The notes under the pieces are model-generated. The model did not search any database. It saw nothing but the letters and a program-made list of their open reading frames with translations, and had not been told where the DNA came from. A program made the translations under genes and the position numbers. Shown here piece by piece: positions 47,701 to 53,135 of a stretch of 64,000 nt of DNA (positions within the stretch are counted from its first letter, which is position 1; the number at the start of each line of letters is the position of its first letter). The stretch spans positions 17,360,418 to 17,424,417 of the forward strand of contig NC_048564.1 of assembly GCF_902806685.2 (NCBI RefSeq), in the 5' to 3' direction. This stretch comes from Maniola hyperantus. Lineage: Eukaryota > Arthropoda > Insecta > Lepidoptera > Nymphalidae.

Positions 47701-49629
47701 GATGAAATTTTGTTTTAATACTGTTTCTTTGCGAAAGTAACGTTCACACACAGAATTGGTAAACAAACAGAACAACTGTTTTGAGGCCACCATCTTTTGT
47801 CGAGTTTTTTATTTATTTATTCAGATAAAAGTTCGCCCTTGATTGAAATCTCACCAGGTGGTAAGTGACGATGCAGTCTAAGATGGAAGCGGGCTAACCT
47901 GGAAGGGGTATAGCATCTCCTATATCGCTTGGCGACACGGCTTTACCGTTAGGGTGGTAACAAGCCACGGCCGAAGCCCACCACCATAGCAGTCGAGAAA
48001 TTTAGAAATTATATAATTCCAAATCTTCGCTAGGAATCGAACCCGGGATCTCCCACTAATAAGACCACAGCGCTTACCACTGCGCCAGGGAGGTCGTCAG
48101 AAGAGAGCTGAGTCTCATGAGAAAGCACGTTGGTGAAAAACAATATTGTTGCAAGCTATGCAAATATCATATACCCTTATTATAAATGCGAAAGTGTGTT
48201 TGTTTGTTGGTTTATTGGTTTGTTGGTTTGTCCTTCAATCACGCCGCAACGGAGCAACGACGGATTGATGTGATTTTTGCTTGGGTGTAGTTAAAGACCT
48301 GGAGAGTGACATAGGCTACTTTTTATCCCGAAAAATCAAAGAGTTCCCACGAGATTTTTAAAAAAACCAAATCTCACGCGGATGAAGTCGCAGGCATCAG
48401 CTAGTAAATGAATATTAGCCACATTAACCATGCCTAATATTTCCTTTTCTCCTCCAGCTAAGCGTAAAACTTTTGCTAGGAGTGGGTACGACAATAGTGC
48501 AATGCGCATCACACTCAATCGTGTCACAGTGTGACTCATCGATATTTTCACTTTGAATCACACTATTACTCTGGACATGTGACTCTCTAGGAAGATTTAT
48601 TTTTATTTAGTCATATTTATAAACTTGAGTGGGTGATTTTGAAAAACAAATATTAATTTACTAGATGATGCCCGCGACATCGTCCACGTGGACTAAGGCC
48701 TCGTTTACAGAGACGCGGGGCGTCGCGCGTTGCGACGGGCGGCGCGGCCCGCACTGAATTTAAACATATGGCGTTGTATGAGTGCGTTTACGGAGAAGCA
48801 ATTTTATACGCGTTTGTTTGAGATGGAGCGTTTTTTGCGGCCGAGCCCGCGGATGGCATCGACGCGTCCAACGCGGCGGTCATCGTGGCGGCGCACGCGG
48901 CGGCCATTCTCGATGAAGCGATGCCCGCAGCGGAACCTTCGGCCAGTCTTTATTTGGAAATCGCACAACGCAGACGCGCCCGGGCGCAGCGGCGGCCACC
49001 GCCACTCTTCCCGCCTCGCATCTCTATGAACAACATCGTATATTGCCATGTTTGTGATTACGCGTGCGTTGCTAAGTGCCGCTTCACGCGCCGCCTCACC
49101 GTAAACAAAAAAAACCGTACGACGCGCCGCGAGACGCCACGCCACATGCGACGCGCAACTCCCCGCGTCTCCGTAAATGAAGCCTTAGGTTTTTTAAAAT
49201 CCCGTGGGACCTCTTTGAATTTCCGGAATAAAGCCTATGTCTTTCTCCGAGATGCATAAACTATATCTGTACCAAATTTTGTCAAAATCGGTGGAACGGA
49301 TAGGCCGTGAAAGGCTAGCAGACTGACCGACAGACAGACAGATAGACACACTATCGCATTTACAATACTAGTATGGATTTCTTGTCACCTTATGGTTTGG
49401 GCATAACTTGCAGGGCCTGGAGAAGTACGCTCGCGTGGAGAACGGCTACACGTCGCTCAACAACGTGAAGTCCGACAAGCCCATACCGCGGGACATGATG
49501 GAGTCGTTCTTCCTCTCCGAGACGCTCAAGTACCTGTACCTGCTGTTCGCCGACGACAGGTACACCATCGACCTCAGCAAGTACGTCATCAACTCCGAGG
49601 CGCACCCGCTACCTATACACAAGAATTGA
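26593..49629 (+). CDS. MAN1B1: ER mannosyl-oligosaccharide 1,2-alpha-mannosidase (GH47), whole gene, ten exons
   Basis: Coding segments: 26644-26787, 33754-33862, 34185-34370, 37081-37229, 38093-38281, 40430-40617, 41488-41596, 43530-43709, 47243-47374, 49414-49629. All junctions are GT-AG and phases agree, giving about 533 residues. The enzyme trims alpha-1,2-linked mannose from Man9GlcNAc2 in the secretory pathway and feeds ER-associated degradation. Family landmarks appear in order: FSLGLTIVDGLDTAYIMGL, DVNLFE, QLEFREL, LGARGDSYYEY, KMDHLTCFLPGTLALG, LLRPEFVESL, NSEAHPLP. The Arg in LGAR is the residue that marks ER-type rather than Golgi-type enzymes. The N-terminus is shorter than usual and no transmembrane segment was found in these exons. 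Introns are full of transposons, and exons 6 and 7 are partly duplicated in tandem. Confidence 0.93.
27345..27480. mobile_element. Dispersed repeat piece 'aaatgcgaaagtgtgtttg'
   Basis: Contains tataaatgcgaaagtgtg and 'ggtttgtccttcaatcac', the end of a family also seen at 43895-43975, 46430-46640, 48175-48410 and 54740-54955. Confidence 0.6.
27495..28115 (+). mobile_element. tRNA-headed SINE, copy C, split by an insertion
   Basis: Head at 27505-27560 (gtggttaggacgtccgtc, B box ggggtttcgatcccggg), then the body breaks at 27614 and resumes at 28015 with cggtgagggaaaacacgtg and agttctccataatgttctc. The interrupting sequence is the TTAA-flanked element 27615-28014. Confidence 0.9.
27615..28014. 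mobile_element. TTAA-flanked (piggyBac-type) MITE inside a SINE
   Basis: Ends ttaaggcgagtcaccgaggc and gcctcggtgactcgccttaa are perfect 20-bp inverted repeats that include a TTAA at each side. The host SINE reads through cleanly if one TTAA and the interior are removed. TTAA duplication is the hallmark of piggyBac-superfamily insertion. The 392-bp interior has no transposase, so it is non-autonomous. Confidence 0.9.
28235..28550 (+). mobile_element. Second SINE family ('gtggtcttattagtgggag'), copy 1
   Basis: tRNA-like head: gttaagcgctgtggtctt and B box cccgggttcgattcctgg; body with gaggcttcggccgtggc and tagttaccaccctac; tail with gcatcatcacttatcacc. Other copies: 37283-37440 (truncated), 37675-37750 (fragment), 44920-45210, and 47845-48100 (minus). 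Confidence 0.8.
28760..29035. mobile_element. Palindromic MITE ('aatgtagataacggg')
   Basis: Left aatgtagataacgggtaca and right 'tgtaccccgttatctacatt' are inverted repeats; the arms extend over ttgcacgggtcgt and 'acgacccgtgcaa', and over agagatgaagt and acttcatctct, so almost the entire 275 bp can form one hairpin. Confidence 0.85.
29271..29680 (+). mobile_element. 'aagtgcgagtc' dispersed element
   Basis: Begins ccggccaagtgcgagtcagg and ends ttgaggtaccgaaccct. Same landmarks as 12335-12775. Confidence 0.8.
29940..31320. other. Intron 1 mosaic: worn dispersed repeats and a C-rich block
   Basis: 29945-30180 and 30940-31320 carry remnants of the 'gcttcgtccgcgtgg' type repeat (gcaacttcgtccgcgtgg, gtccagtagtttgagcgg, gtcagtcagtcagtca). 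30781-30812 is a long run of C broken only by two GG and marks a likely sequencing-difficult site. A worn minus-strand frame near 30700-30900 (LRTLSAGTAILEVYEQPRK) may be a retroelement ORF1 remnant, low confidence. No host exon is established here. Confidence 0.5.
31370..31795 (-). mobile_element. 'aagtgcgagtc' dispersed element
   Basis: Inverse orientation: starts agggttccgtacctcaaaag, ends actcgcacttggccgg. Contains the inverse of the tail and head landmarks used for 12335-12775. Confidence 0.8.
31975..32063 (+). mobile_element. tRNA-like sequence, likely tRNA-derived repeat
   Basis: ccgagttggtcaaggcatc resembles a tRNA D arm/A box and gcaggttcgattcctgc forms a perfect T arm with B box. 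The acceptor arms pair with one mismatch, but the anticodon loop has G where U33 is expected and the stem has a mismatch. I therefore prefer a tRNA-derived pseudogene or SINE head over a functional tRNA gene. Confidence 0.45.
32165..32362 (+). mobile_element. Third SINE family with poly-A tail
   Basis: Head with gcctcaatagctcaaccgg (A box) and acggttcaaatcccgcc (B box), then a short body ending aatatggctaatattc and a poly-A-rich tail. The body recurs inverted at about 48410-48500. The head has a tRNA-Phe-like ctgaaaa loop, but the acceptor arms do not pair. Confidence 0.75.
32380..33080. other. Non-genic intron sequence with repeat ends
   Basis: 32380-32440 is the end of an 'aagtgcgagtc' element (cctataagggttcc). 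32440-32545 carries 'aaatcatttattcaaattggg', a common lepidopteran element end. The remainder is unremarkable. Confidence 0.5.
33090..33260 (+). mobile_element. tRNA-headed SINE, body fragment
   Basis: Starts in the body at tcgtgaggaaacctgcatg and ends near caatgggttaatc; the tRNA-like head is absent. Confidence 0.75.
33310..33530 (+). mobile_element. Dispersed repeat 'actagcgacccgccccggc'
   Basis: Begins gactagcgacccgccccgg, contains atcggttcagtagttctag, ends tcctttttattatatta. Related pieces at 22850-23010, 26355-26515, 45225-45330 and 45780-45955. Confidence 0.65.
33536..33715. mobile_element. Palindromic MITE, 'gacagagac' family, copy abutting exon 2
   Basis: Left cggactttagaaagagata and right tccggtgtacaatatttcc regions and the central cataggtatgtgtgacagag identify the family. 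Its right end lies about 38 bp before exon 2. Confidence 0.75.
33754..33862 (+). CDS. MAN1B1: MAN1B1 exon 2
   Basis: Acceptor ttctttttgcag, donor GTGACC, phase 0 to 1. Encodes APLNNSSLVIEPAAI..AQVKKAIMES, a stalk-like region ahead of the catalytic domain, with one N-x-S sequon (NNSS). Confidence 0.8.
33875..34130 (+). mobile_element. Dispersed repeat 'gatgcccgcggcttcgcccg'
   Basis: Begins ctgatgcccgcggcttcgcc and contains aaaatcccgtgggaactc twice, a remnant of a very common lepidopteran element whose other copies are at 43740-43975, 46160-46640, 48175-48410, 48660-49380 and 54740-54955. Confidence 0.7.
34185..34370 (+). CDS. MAN1B1: MAN1B1 exon 3 (start of GH47 domain)
   Basis: Acceptor actgcag, donor GTAATA, phase 1 to 1. 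Encodes RQFAVVESFKHAWRGYKAHA and WFSLGLTIVDGLDTAYIMGL, the first conserved helices of the GH47 (alpha/alpha)7 barrel. Confidence 0.95.
34388..34555. mobile_element. Palindromic MITE, 'gacagagac' family, copy abutting exon 3
   Basis: Arms agtagccggcaacaaatatt and aatatttcttgccggctact are near-perfect inverted repeats; gtgcatcgacctttagag and ggtcgatgtac extend the pairing. Starts about 18 bp after the exon 3 donor. Confidence 0.85.
34630..34920 (-). mobile_element. tRNA-headed SINE, copy D (source of the 71-bp array)
   Basis: Tail at left (catcataattaacccatcgc), body cctgagagtt inverse words, and tRNA-like head at right (gggatcgaaccccgacc, taaccattagg inverse A box). The head is continuous with the 71-bp tandem array. 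Confidence 0.85.
34852..36053 (-). repeat. 71-bp tandem array made of SINE heads, about 17 copies
   Basis: The phrase tgcgggatcgaaccccgacc recurs at 34861, 34932, 35003 and onward every 71 bp; one unit near 35487 has lost a base. On the minus strand each unit carries an A-box-like taatggttaagacgtcc and a B box gggttcgatccc, so about 17 Pol III-type promoter heads stand in a row. The array ends inside a unit at 36053. Confidence 0.97.
36128..36884. mobile_element. Candidate TIR element 'acac(t/c)cttattaataaa'
   Basis: Left acactcttattaataaac and right tttttattaataagggtgt are inverted repeats; additional internal tattaataaacatag copies occur at 36206 and 36768. About 760 bp, no transposase recognised. 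Flanking duplication not established. Confidence 0.5.
37081..37229 (+). CDS. MAN1B1: MAN1B1 exon 4
   Basis: Acceptor ggtggtttcag, donor GTAAGT, phase 1 to 0. Encodes EFEEGRQWVNSELVF and DVNLFEVTIRVLGALL; the Glu of NLFE corresponds to a catalytic-site acid in GH47 enzymes. Confidence 0.95.
37283..37440 (+). mobile_element. Second SINE family, truncated copy 2
   Basis: Head cagtggtaagcactgtggtc and B box ctcgggttcgattcctgg, then gaggcttcggccgtggctag. A partial repeat of the body returns at 37675-37750. Confidence 0.75.
37765..37965. mobile_element. Palindromic MITE, 'gacagagac' family, full copy
   Basis: Left acgcggctgaaaataatgta and right 'tatattgctttctgccgcgt' arms pair; interior as in 11740-11925, with cataggtatgagtgacagag-type words. 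About 130 bp upstream of exon 5. Confidence 0.85.
38093..38281 (+). CDS. MAN1B1: MAN1B1 exon 5
   Basis: Acceptor tgcttacag, donor GTTAGA, phase 0 to 0, 63 codons. Encodes KDLGERLMAAFSSPSGIPYS, DVNLGT and STTAEVTTVQLEFRELSRAT, including the conserved LEFREL motif. Confidence 0.95.
38680..39016 (-). mobile_element. 'aagtgcgagtc' element, partial
   Basis: Contains gggtacttcctgttgacc, cgataaaatacgactgtaat and ccttggccggttttt in inverse orientation to 12335-12775. Confidence 0.7.
39020..40400. other. Intron 5 repeats and unremarkable sequence
   Basis: 39650-39895 is a worn repeat (tgtctgtctgtctg, cgattttgacgaaatttgg, gttcccacgggatttttaaa). 39990-40140 is an end of the 'aagtgcgagtc' family (ggttaacgggaagtaccc). 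Nothing else recognised. Confidence 0.5.
40430..40617 (+). CDS. MAN1B1: MAN1B1 exon 6
   Basis: Acceptor tataatgcag, donor GTAAGT at 40618, phase 0 to 2. Encodes GLVPIFINPNTGHFLP and TLGARGDSYYEYLLKQWLQT, with the catalytic Asp of ARGDS. Its 3' three-quarters are repeated just downstream. Confidence 0.95.
40481..40790 (+). repeat. 155-bp duplication of most of MAN1B1 exon 6
   Basis: The sequence from ggtctagtgccgatattc (40481) through the donor recurs at 40636, a period of 155. Between the two copies lies a 19-nt GT-AG bridge, gtaagtggagtaccagcag. The second copy lacks the 5' part of the exon and looks dispensable. Confidence 0.95.
40800..41480. other. Intron 6, non-genic
   Basis: 40814-40912 has inverted GC-rich words (cagcggtgcgagagggg and ccctcccgcaccgcg) and may be a small hairpin element. 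Otherwise nothing recognised. Confidence 0.4.
41488..41596 (+). CDS. MAN1B1: MAN1B1 exon 7 (first of the tandem copies)
   Basis: Acceptor ctgtttgttttag, donor GTAACG, phase 2 to 0, 109 nt. Encodes LLDDYMTAMEGVREYLAKRS and LFIGELASGSE. Only this copy has a normal pyrimidine-rich acceptor, so it is the likely functional one. Confidence 0.92.
41488..42184 (+). repeat. 128-bp tandem array of MAN1B1 exon 7, about 5.4 copies
   Basis: Exon starts at 41488, 41616, 41744, 41872, 42000 and 42128. Each unit is the 109-nt exon plus gtaacgagccttcctttag, a 19-nt sequence that begins with GT and ends with AG. The sixth copy stops inside the exon at about 42184. Reading through the unit would change frame because 128 and 109 are not multiples of three. 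Confidence 0.98.
42185..43529. other. Intron 7, strand-skewed single-copy sequence
   Basis: About 1.3 kb with no match to the other repeats of this window. The plus strand is strikingly richer in C than in G (for example 42961-43020 by eye about 17 C against 3 G). No convincing frame; one 61-codon frame at 42600-42785 is unsupported. Confidence 0.5.
43530..43709 (+). CDS. MAN1B1: MAN1B1 exon 8
   Basis: Acceptor tttcattttcag, donor GTGAGA, phase 0 to 0. Encodes KMDHLTCFLPGTLALG and LLYTCYLTYAA and LAPEITHFNM. The two Cys (TCF and TCY) match the disulphide pair conserved in ER-type enzymes, and the His of MDHL lies in the active-site region. Confidence 0.95.
43740..45960. other. Intron 8, left part: dispersed repeats
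   Basis: 43740-43975 is a near-complete 'gatgcccgcgacttcgtccg' repeat. 44065-44165 is the 'gcgacaggtcgag' repeat shared with 680-800. 44280-44410 contains ctatgagagtgagggaata twice. 44430-44550 resembles the repeat end at 24180-24250 in inverse. 44920-45210 is a copy of the second SINE family. 45225-45960 holds further worn repeats, including 'atcagctagtgga'. Confidence 0.55.
45961..47242. other. Intron 8, right part: dispersed repeats
   Basis: 46030-46140 is a SINE tail fragment (gaattatgattaccccatc). 46160-46640 carries two 'cttcgtccgcg' type remnants in head-to-tail order. 46680-46870 is another worn copy. Nothing coding recognised before exon 9. Confidence 0.5.
47243..47374 (+). CDS. MAN1B1: MAN1B1 exon 9
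   Basis: Encodes PDDMYTKTADAHSLLRPEFV and ESLWYMYQLTGNSTYQDWGW, with the catalytic Glu of RPEFVES. Two AG acceptors lie five bases apart (gttgcag and ggccag); only the second, at 47242, keeps frame with exon 8. Donor GTATTC, phase 0. Contains a sequon NST. Confidence 0.92.
47845..48100 (-). mobile_element. Second SINE family, minus copy
   Basis: Left end tcaccaggtggtaagtgac (tail) and right end with gaacccgggatctcccac and accacagcgcttaccact (inverse B and A boxes). Confidence 0.8.
48175..48500 (-). mobile_element. 'cttcgtccgcg' type repeat plus SINE tail
   Basis: 48175-48410 runs from ataaatgcgaaagtgtgttt to gatgaagtcgcaggcatcag. 48410-48500 is the inverted body of the third SINE family (32165-32362). 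Confidence 0.65.
48660..49380 (+). mobile_element. 'cttcgtccgcg' type repeat interrupted by a MITE
   Basis: Begins tagatgatgcccgcgacatc, is interrupted after 48695, and resumes at 49186 with taggttttttaaaatcccg, ending near cgcatttacaatactagta. Confidence 0.75.
48696..49185. mobile_element. TA-flanked GC-rich MITE inserted in another repeat
   Basis: Left terminus aggcctcgtttacagagacg and right terminus cgtctccgtaaatgaagcct are inverted repeats of about 25 bp continuing into a GC-rich arm. Each side is flanked by TA (48694-48695 and 49186-49187), and removing the 490-bp insert plus one TA restores the host repeat. TA duplication fits the Tc1/mariner type. Confidence 0.85.
49414..49629 (+). 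CDS. MAN1B1: MAN1B1 exon 10 (last coding exon)
   Basis: Acceptor cataacttgcag. Encodes GLEKYARVENGYTSLNNV, MMESFFLSETLKYLYLLFAD and the C-terminal NSEAHPLPIHKN, then TGA at 49627-49629. The residue before EAHP, usually Thr and a calcium ligand in this family, is Ser here, a conservative change that could still bind. Confidence 0.95.
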   Translation, partial: GLEKYARVENGYTSLNNVKSDKPIPRDMMESFFLSETLKYLYLLFADDRYTIDLSKYVINSEAHPLPIHKN

Positions 49630-49708
49630 TAAAACGAGGCCTACCATAGCAAATATCGACGTCATTTGCACTTTATGTATTGAATCTTCATGTATAACGC
49701 GTACAATT

Positions 49709-49845
49709 TAACTCCTCACGCGCCATCTTAACTTTTTGTGTCAAGTTTCATAGAAAAAGTACGAGTTTAGTCTTTATTTTAAAAGTGACCCGTACTTTTG
49801 ACATATCAGTTGACCCATAATATAGTTAAAATGGCGCGTGAGGAG
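49709..49845. mobile_element. Palindromic MITE in the mannosidase 3' region
   Basis: Arms ctcctcacgcgccatctta and taaaatggcgcgtgaggag are inverted; gtgtcaa and ttgaccca extend the pairing. A fragment recurs at 51055-51115. It lies 80 bp after the stop codon and so is probably inside the 3' untranslated region. Confidence 0.75.
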
Positions 49846-50250
49846 TCATTTTATACGGACTGTATACACCGTGCCAACATGACGGCAAGGGACAAGGTTA
49901 TTTGCAGGTCACACAGTAACATTGATGATAGTAACATGTCAACAATGTATAGATGTCAGATCACGAACAAAATGACGTCGCTCAAGTGGCCGGCTTTGCA
50001 CACGTACACACATCTATGTTTCTTGTTACGAAATGTAGATAAAAGTCTTACAATATTAACAACTTCTGTTTATTATAAACCTTAACACTTGCACATAAAG
50101 TTTAAAAATGATTGCAAAATATTTATATTTAAGATCTCTTGTCATCGACAGTAAAATGAAGATTCGAAAAGGATTAAAAAATGAGAACAATTTTTATTTT
50201 CTAACTAAAACAACACCTAAGCAATAAGTCTAAAAATTTAGCTCATTTGA

Positions 50251-50256
50251 AATAAA
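50251..50256 (+). terminator. Candidate polyadenylation signal for MAN1B1
   Basis: First AATAAA after the MAN1B1 stop codon, about 620 bp downstream. A second near 50354. Choice uncertain. Confidence 0.4.
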
Positions 50257-50299
50257 GACGTTGCTTGTATTTTTTGGGCCGCATTTGAAGCACTTATTT

Positions 50300-53009
50300 C
50301 AAATCTGATAGATACCCAAATCGCTGCACAATAATAAACCCTAAGTCCTAAAGAATAAAGTAAACAAAGCAGCGGTGCCATCATGATGGCTAGAGACAAG
50401 TTATAGAGGATGGTCTGTCAATATATAAAGATTCAATTTTATTCAACAAAATATATTAACATGCTACTTAAAACCAATAAAAATCATACAGCTAACCGTA
50501 AACGTACTATTTGATGCCTATTATTAACAATAAAAGTACTTTTAAACTAATATTTAGCATAAAAACGGTAATAATAATACTTAAGTAATTATTGTATCTA
50601 TTTCATAATGAAGTAAATCTTTCAAACTAACAAAAGTCTGAACTCTTGATATAATTTATAAATGCTTTTTGGAATACACTAGTTTACTCAACATTACCAA
50701 AAAAAAATATACTAAATAATTGTATAAAATATAGGGTACTTATCTAATTACCTAACTATTAAAGCGTTGTCACACTTTTTGATATCGGTTACATAGTTAT
50801 TATAAACGTGTATCGACAATGTGGCAACGCTCTAAAACTATTTCTAAATAATTTTTATAATGGAGGCCACACACATGCCGACAAAGGAGATGTTCCAAGA
50901 TTGTATGAGCCGACGTCGGCTAGGTCTTGTATACTCAAAAATATAACATTTTCTTTGAAATGGCTTTGTTTGCTGGTAAAAAACAAGAATTTACAGTAGC
51001 CGGCAAGAAATATTGGACATCGACCTGTAATCGACCTGTACTGTTAATCCTAATTTAAATTTTGACATCGCAGTTGACTCATAGAGTTAAAATGGTTCGT
51101 GAGAAGTAATTTTGTACGGACTATATGCATTGGGATCAAAATAATTTGTCGCCAAGTTTGTGATCTCCTTACCAGATGTTTAGAGAGCGGTCAGTGAGAC
51201 CAAATCTGAAATTAAACACCCATAAATATGTTGTCGATTCGTAGGTATATTTATGCTTAGATTCAAGCTCATCAAAGCGCCTACGAAAGTCAGCTCGGTA
51301 TGGTACAGTACGATAAATAAAGATACGATATTTATTTCTTAGTAACTTCGTCCGCCATACATGTGTTACTACCCTAAAAAACTTGCCAAATTCATTTTGT
51401 TTATTGATTTTAAACCATCTTCGCCTTTCTAATCAAATCGGTTTGTGGCACATCGGTTGTATGATTACAGTAGAAACATTTTTGTGTTTCATATATTTGG
51501 ATATCACTCGGGGGATAATGTAAAGCTCTCAGTGAAAGAATTTTGTAATCTGATGAGTAGTTTACAAAGGAGACTGCCCACCAATGGTATCGCTATAGAT
51601 ATAGGTGTACACCGAAATGGTGAAATTAGTAATTCCTGTTTTTAATTTTAAAAAACATTTAAAATGTTACGAAATAAAAAAACAGCCGTATAATTAGAAA
51701 CTGACCGAAATAAAAGTAGTTGTTTTGTTCATTTTCCTGACATTTTTTTCTGGTCGGTGCCTGACATTAGCAAAACATGTAGTGACGCGAATCAAGGATC
51801 CGATAAGCTTAGGTCGATTATGATGACGTCTTGCTTCGAGTTTCGATTTCGATTTCGATTCGAATTTTAAAACTGCACATATGATTTAGCTCAAGTTCAA
51901 AACAGAGTATGGGTGTCGTTTTTCAGGGTTTTCCGCTGATTTTGGCATTGTAGTTGTCATTTTACCGTAATCGAATCTGAATAATGAATCTTATAAAAAC
52001 GCGTCTTTGGCGAAGTAAATAATTGTGCTGTGTGGCACAACAAAAAGCCACTAAAACAAACAACAACAAAAAAAGATCGATTTTAGATCGATTTGAATCG
52101 AAGTCTGAAGAAAGATATTCACTAAAAAATAGAGGTAAGGAATATCAATTTCCTAAAAATAGATCTTCGATTTTTCGATATATTTCTAGTAAAAATCAAA
52201 CACCTACAGTGCGACAAGGCTATTTTGGCGCGTAGCAAAAATCGGAACTAACGTTGCCGTCAAGTGGCCCCTTTGTTCTTGTTTGAATATTCTAAGCCTT
52301 TGTTCTCCAACAGCGCCCCCCTGTCAATATCATTGAAGTGCCAAGAGAGCCTTGCCGCACTGTAATAGGGTCGCATTCTTCCCGACACAAAAAAAAAGAA
52401 TCTCGGTTTCTGGGTATTTGATTGATTGATCCAATATAGTCGAATTTTTGATTAAACAACATTTTTTGAAGTTTTTAGGAAAAATATAAAGTGCTGGGGG
52501 CAAAAAGAAATTGGTATTAATCACAAACTCGGTTGCTATAGTAGTTAGTTATGGGTAACTTTAGAAACGTGTCAAACATTGTGAGTCGATAGTTCAATGG
52601 AATTAGTGTTATAACAAATTGCTGTAAATTGTTTAGTAACATCTAAGGATACTTCATTACTCAAACACATCATCATCATCATTTTACGATTTCACATTAG
52701 CTAATGTCAAAACGTGTTTTTAATTATAAATCCGACTGTAGATCGATTTTCTTGACACAAAAAATAGGCTCTTCGATAAATCGATATCAAATCGGTATTA
52801 CAACATCCCTAATGGCTAATGTCAAATGAATTGCTTGTCCGTTACACTTTGTTTTAAATCGACGTAATATTCAATATTGCATCTTTTTATTGTGTTTATT
52901 GTGACTTGTAATTATTATTAAGTTAAATCCAAAGTGATCGTGAGATAGAGACTCCATTAGTTAAGTTATCGTATGTAATTTCCGGACTCCTTGTGATTAC
53001 CAGATAAAT
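50300..53009. other. Intergenic stretch between mannosidase and transposase genes
   Basis: AT-rich, 2.7 kb. 50995-51045 is a scrap of the 'gacagagac' MITE family (agtagccggcaagaaatatt). No gene recognised. A minus-strand 64-codon frame at 52330-52524 is unsupported. Confidence 0.5.
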
Positions 53010-53135
53010 ATGGAAAATCCATCACTTCGATGCATCAATTGCTCCATTCGTTTGCGATTTTTGCCCTCGCAGTCGTTGAATCAACTTGACGAGGAAACCT
53101 TTAACACTTTAGCAACGTGGGTTACACCTACACCA
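53010..53135 (+). CDS. Transposase-like gene exon 1
   Basis: ATG at 53010, 42 codons: MENPSLRCINCSIRLRFLPS to WVTPTP, then donor GTAAGT. Carries the first C-x2-C half of zinc module 1. The start context is the first ATG after stops. Confidence 0.85.

Noticed and set aside
48730..49259. Arginine-rich open frames on both strands
   Set aside because: They lie within the GC-rich MITE 48696-49185.
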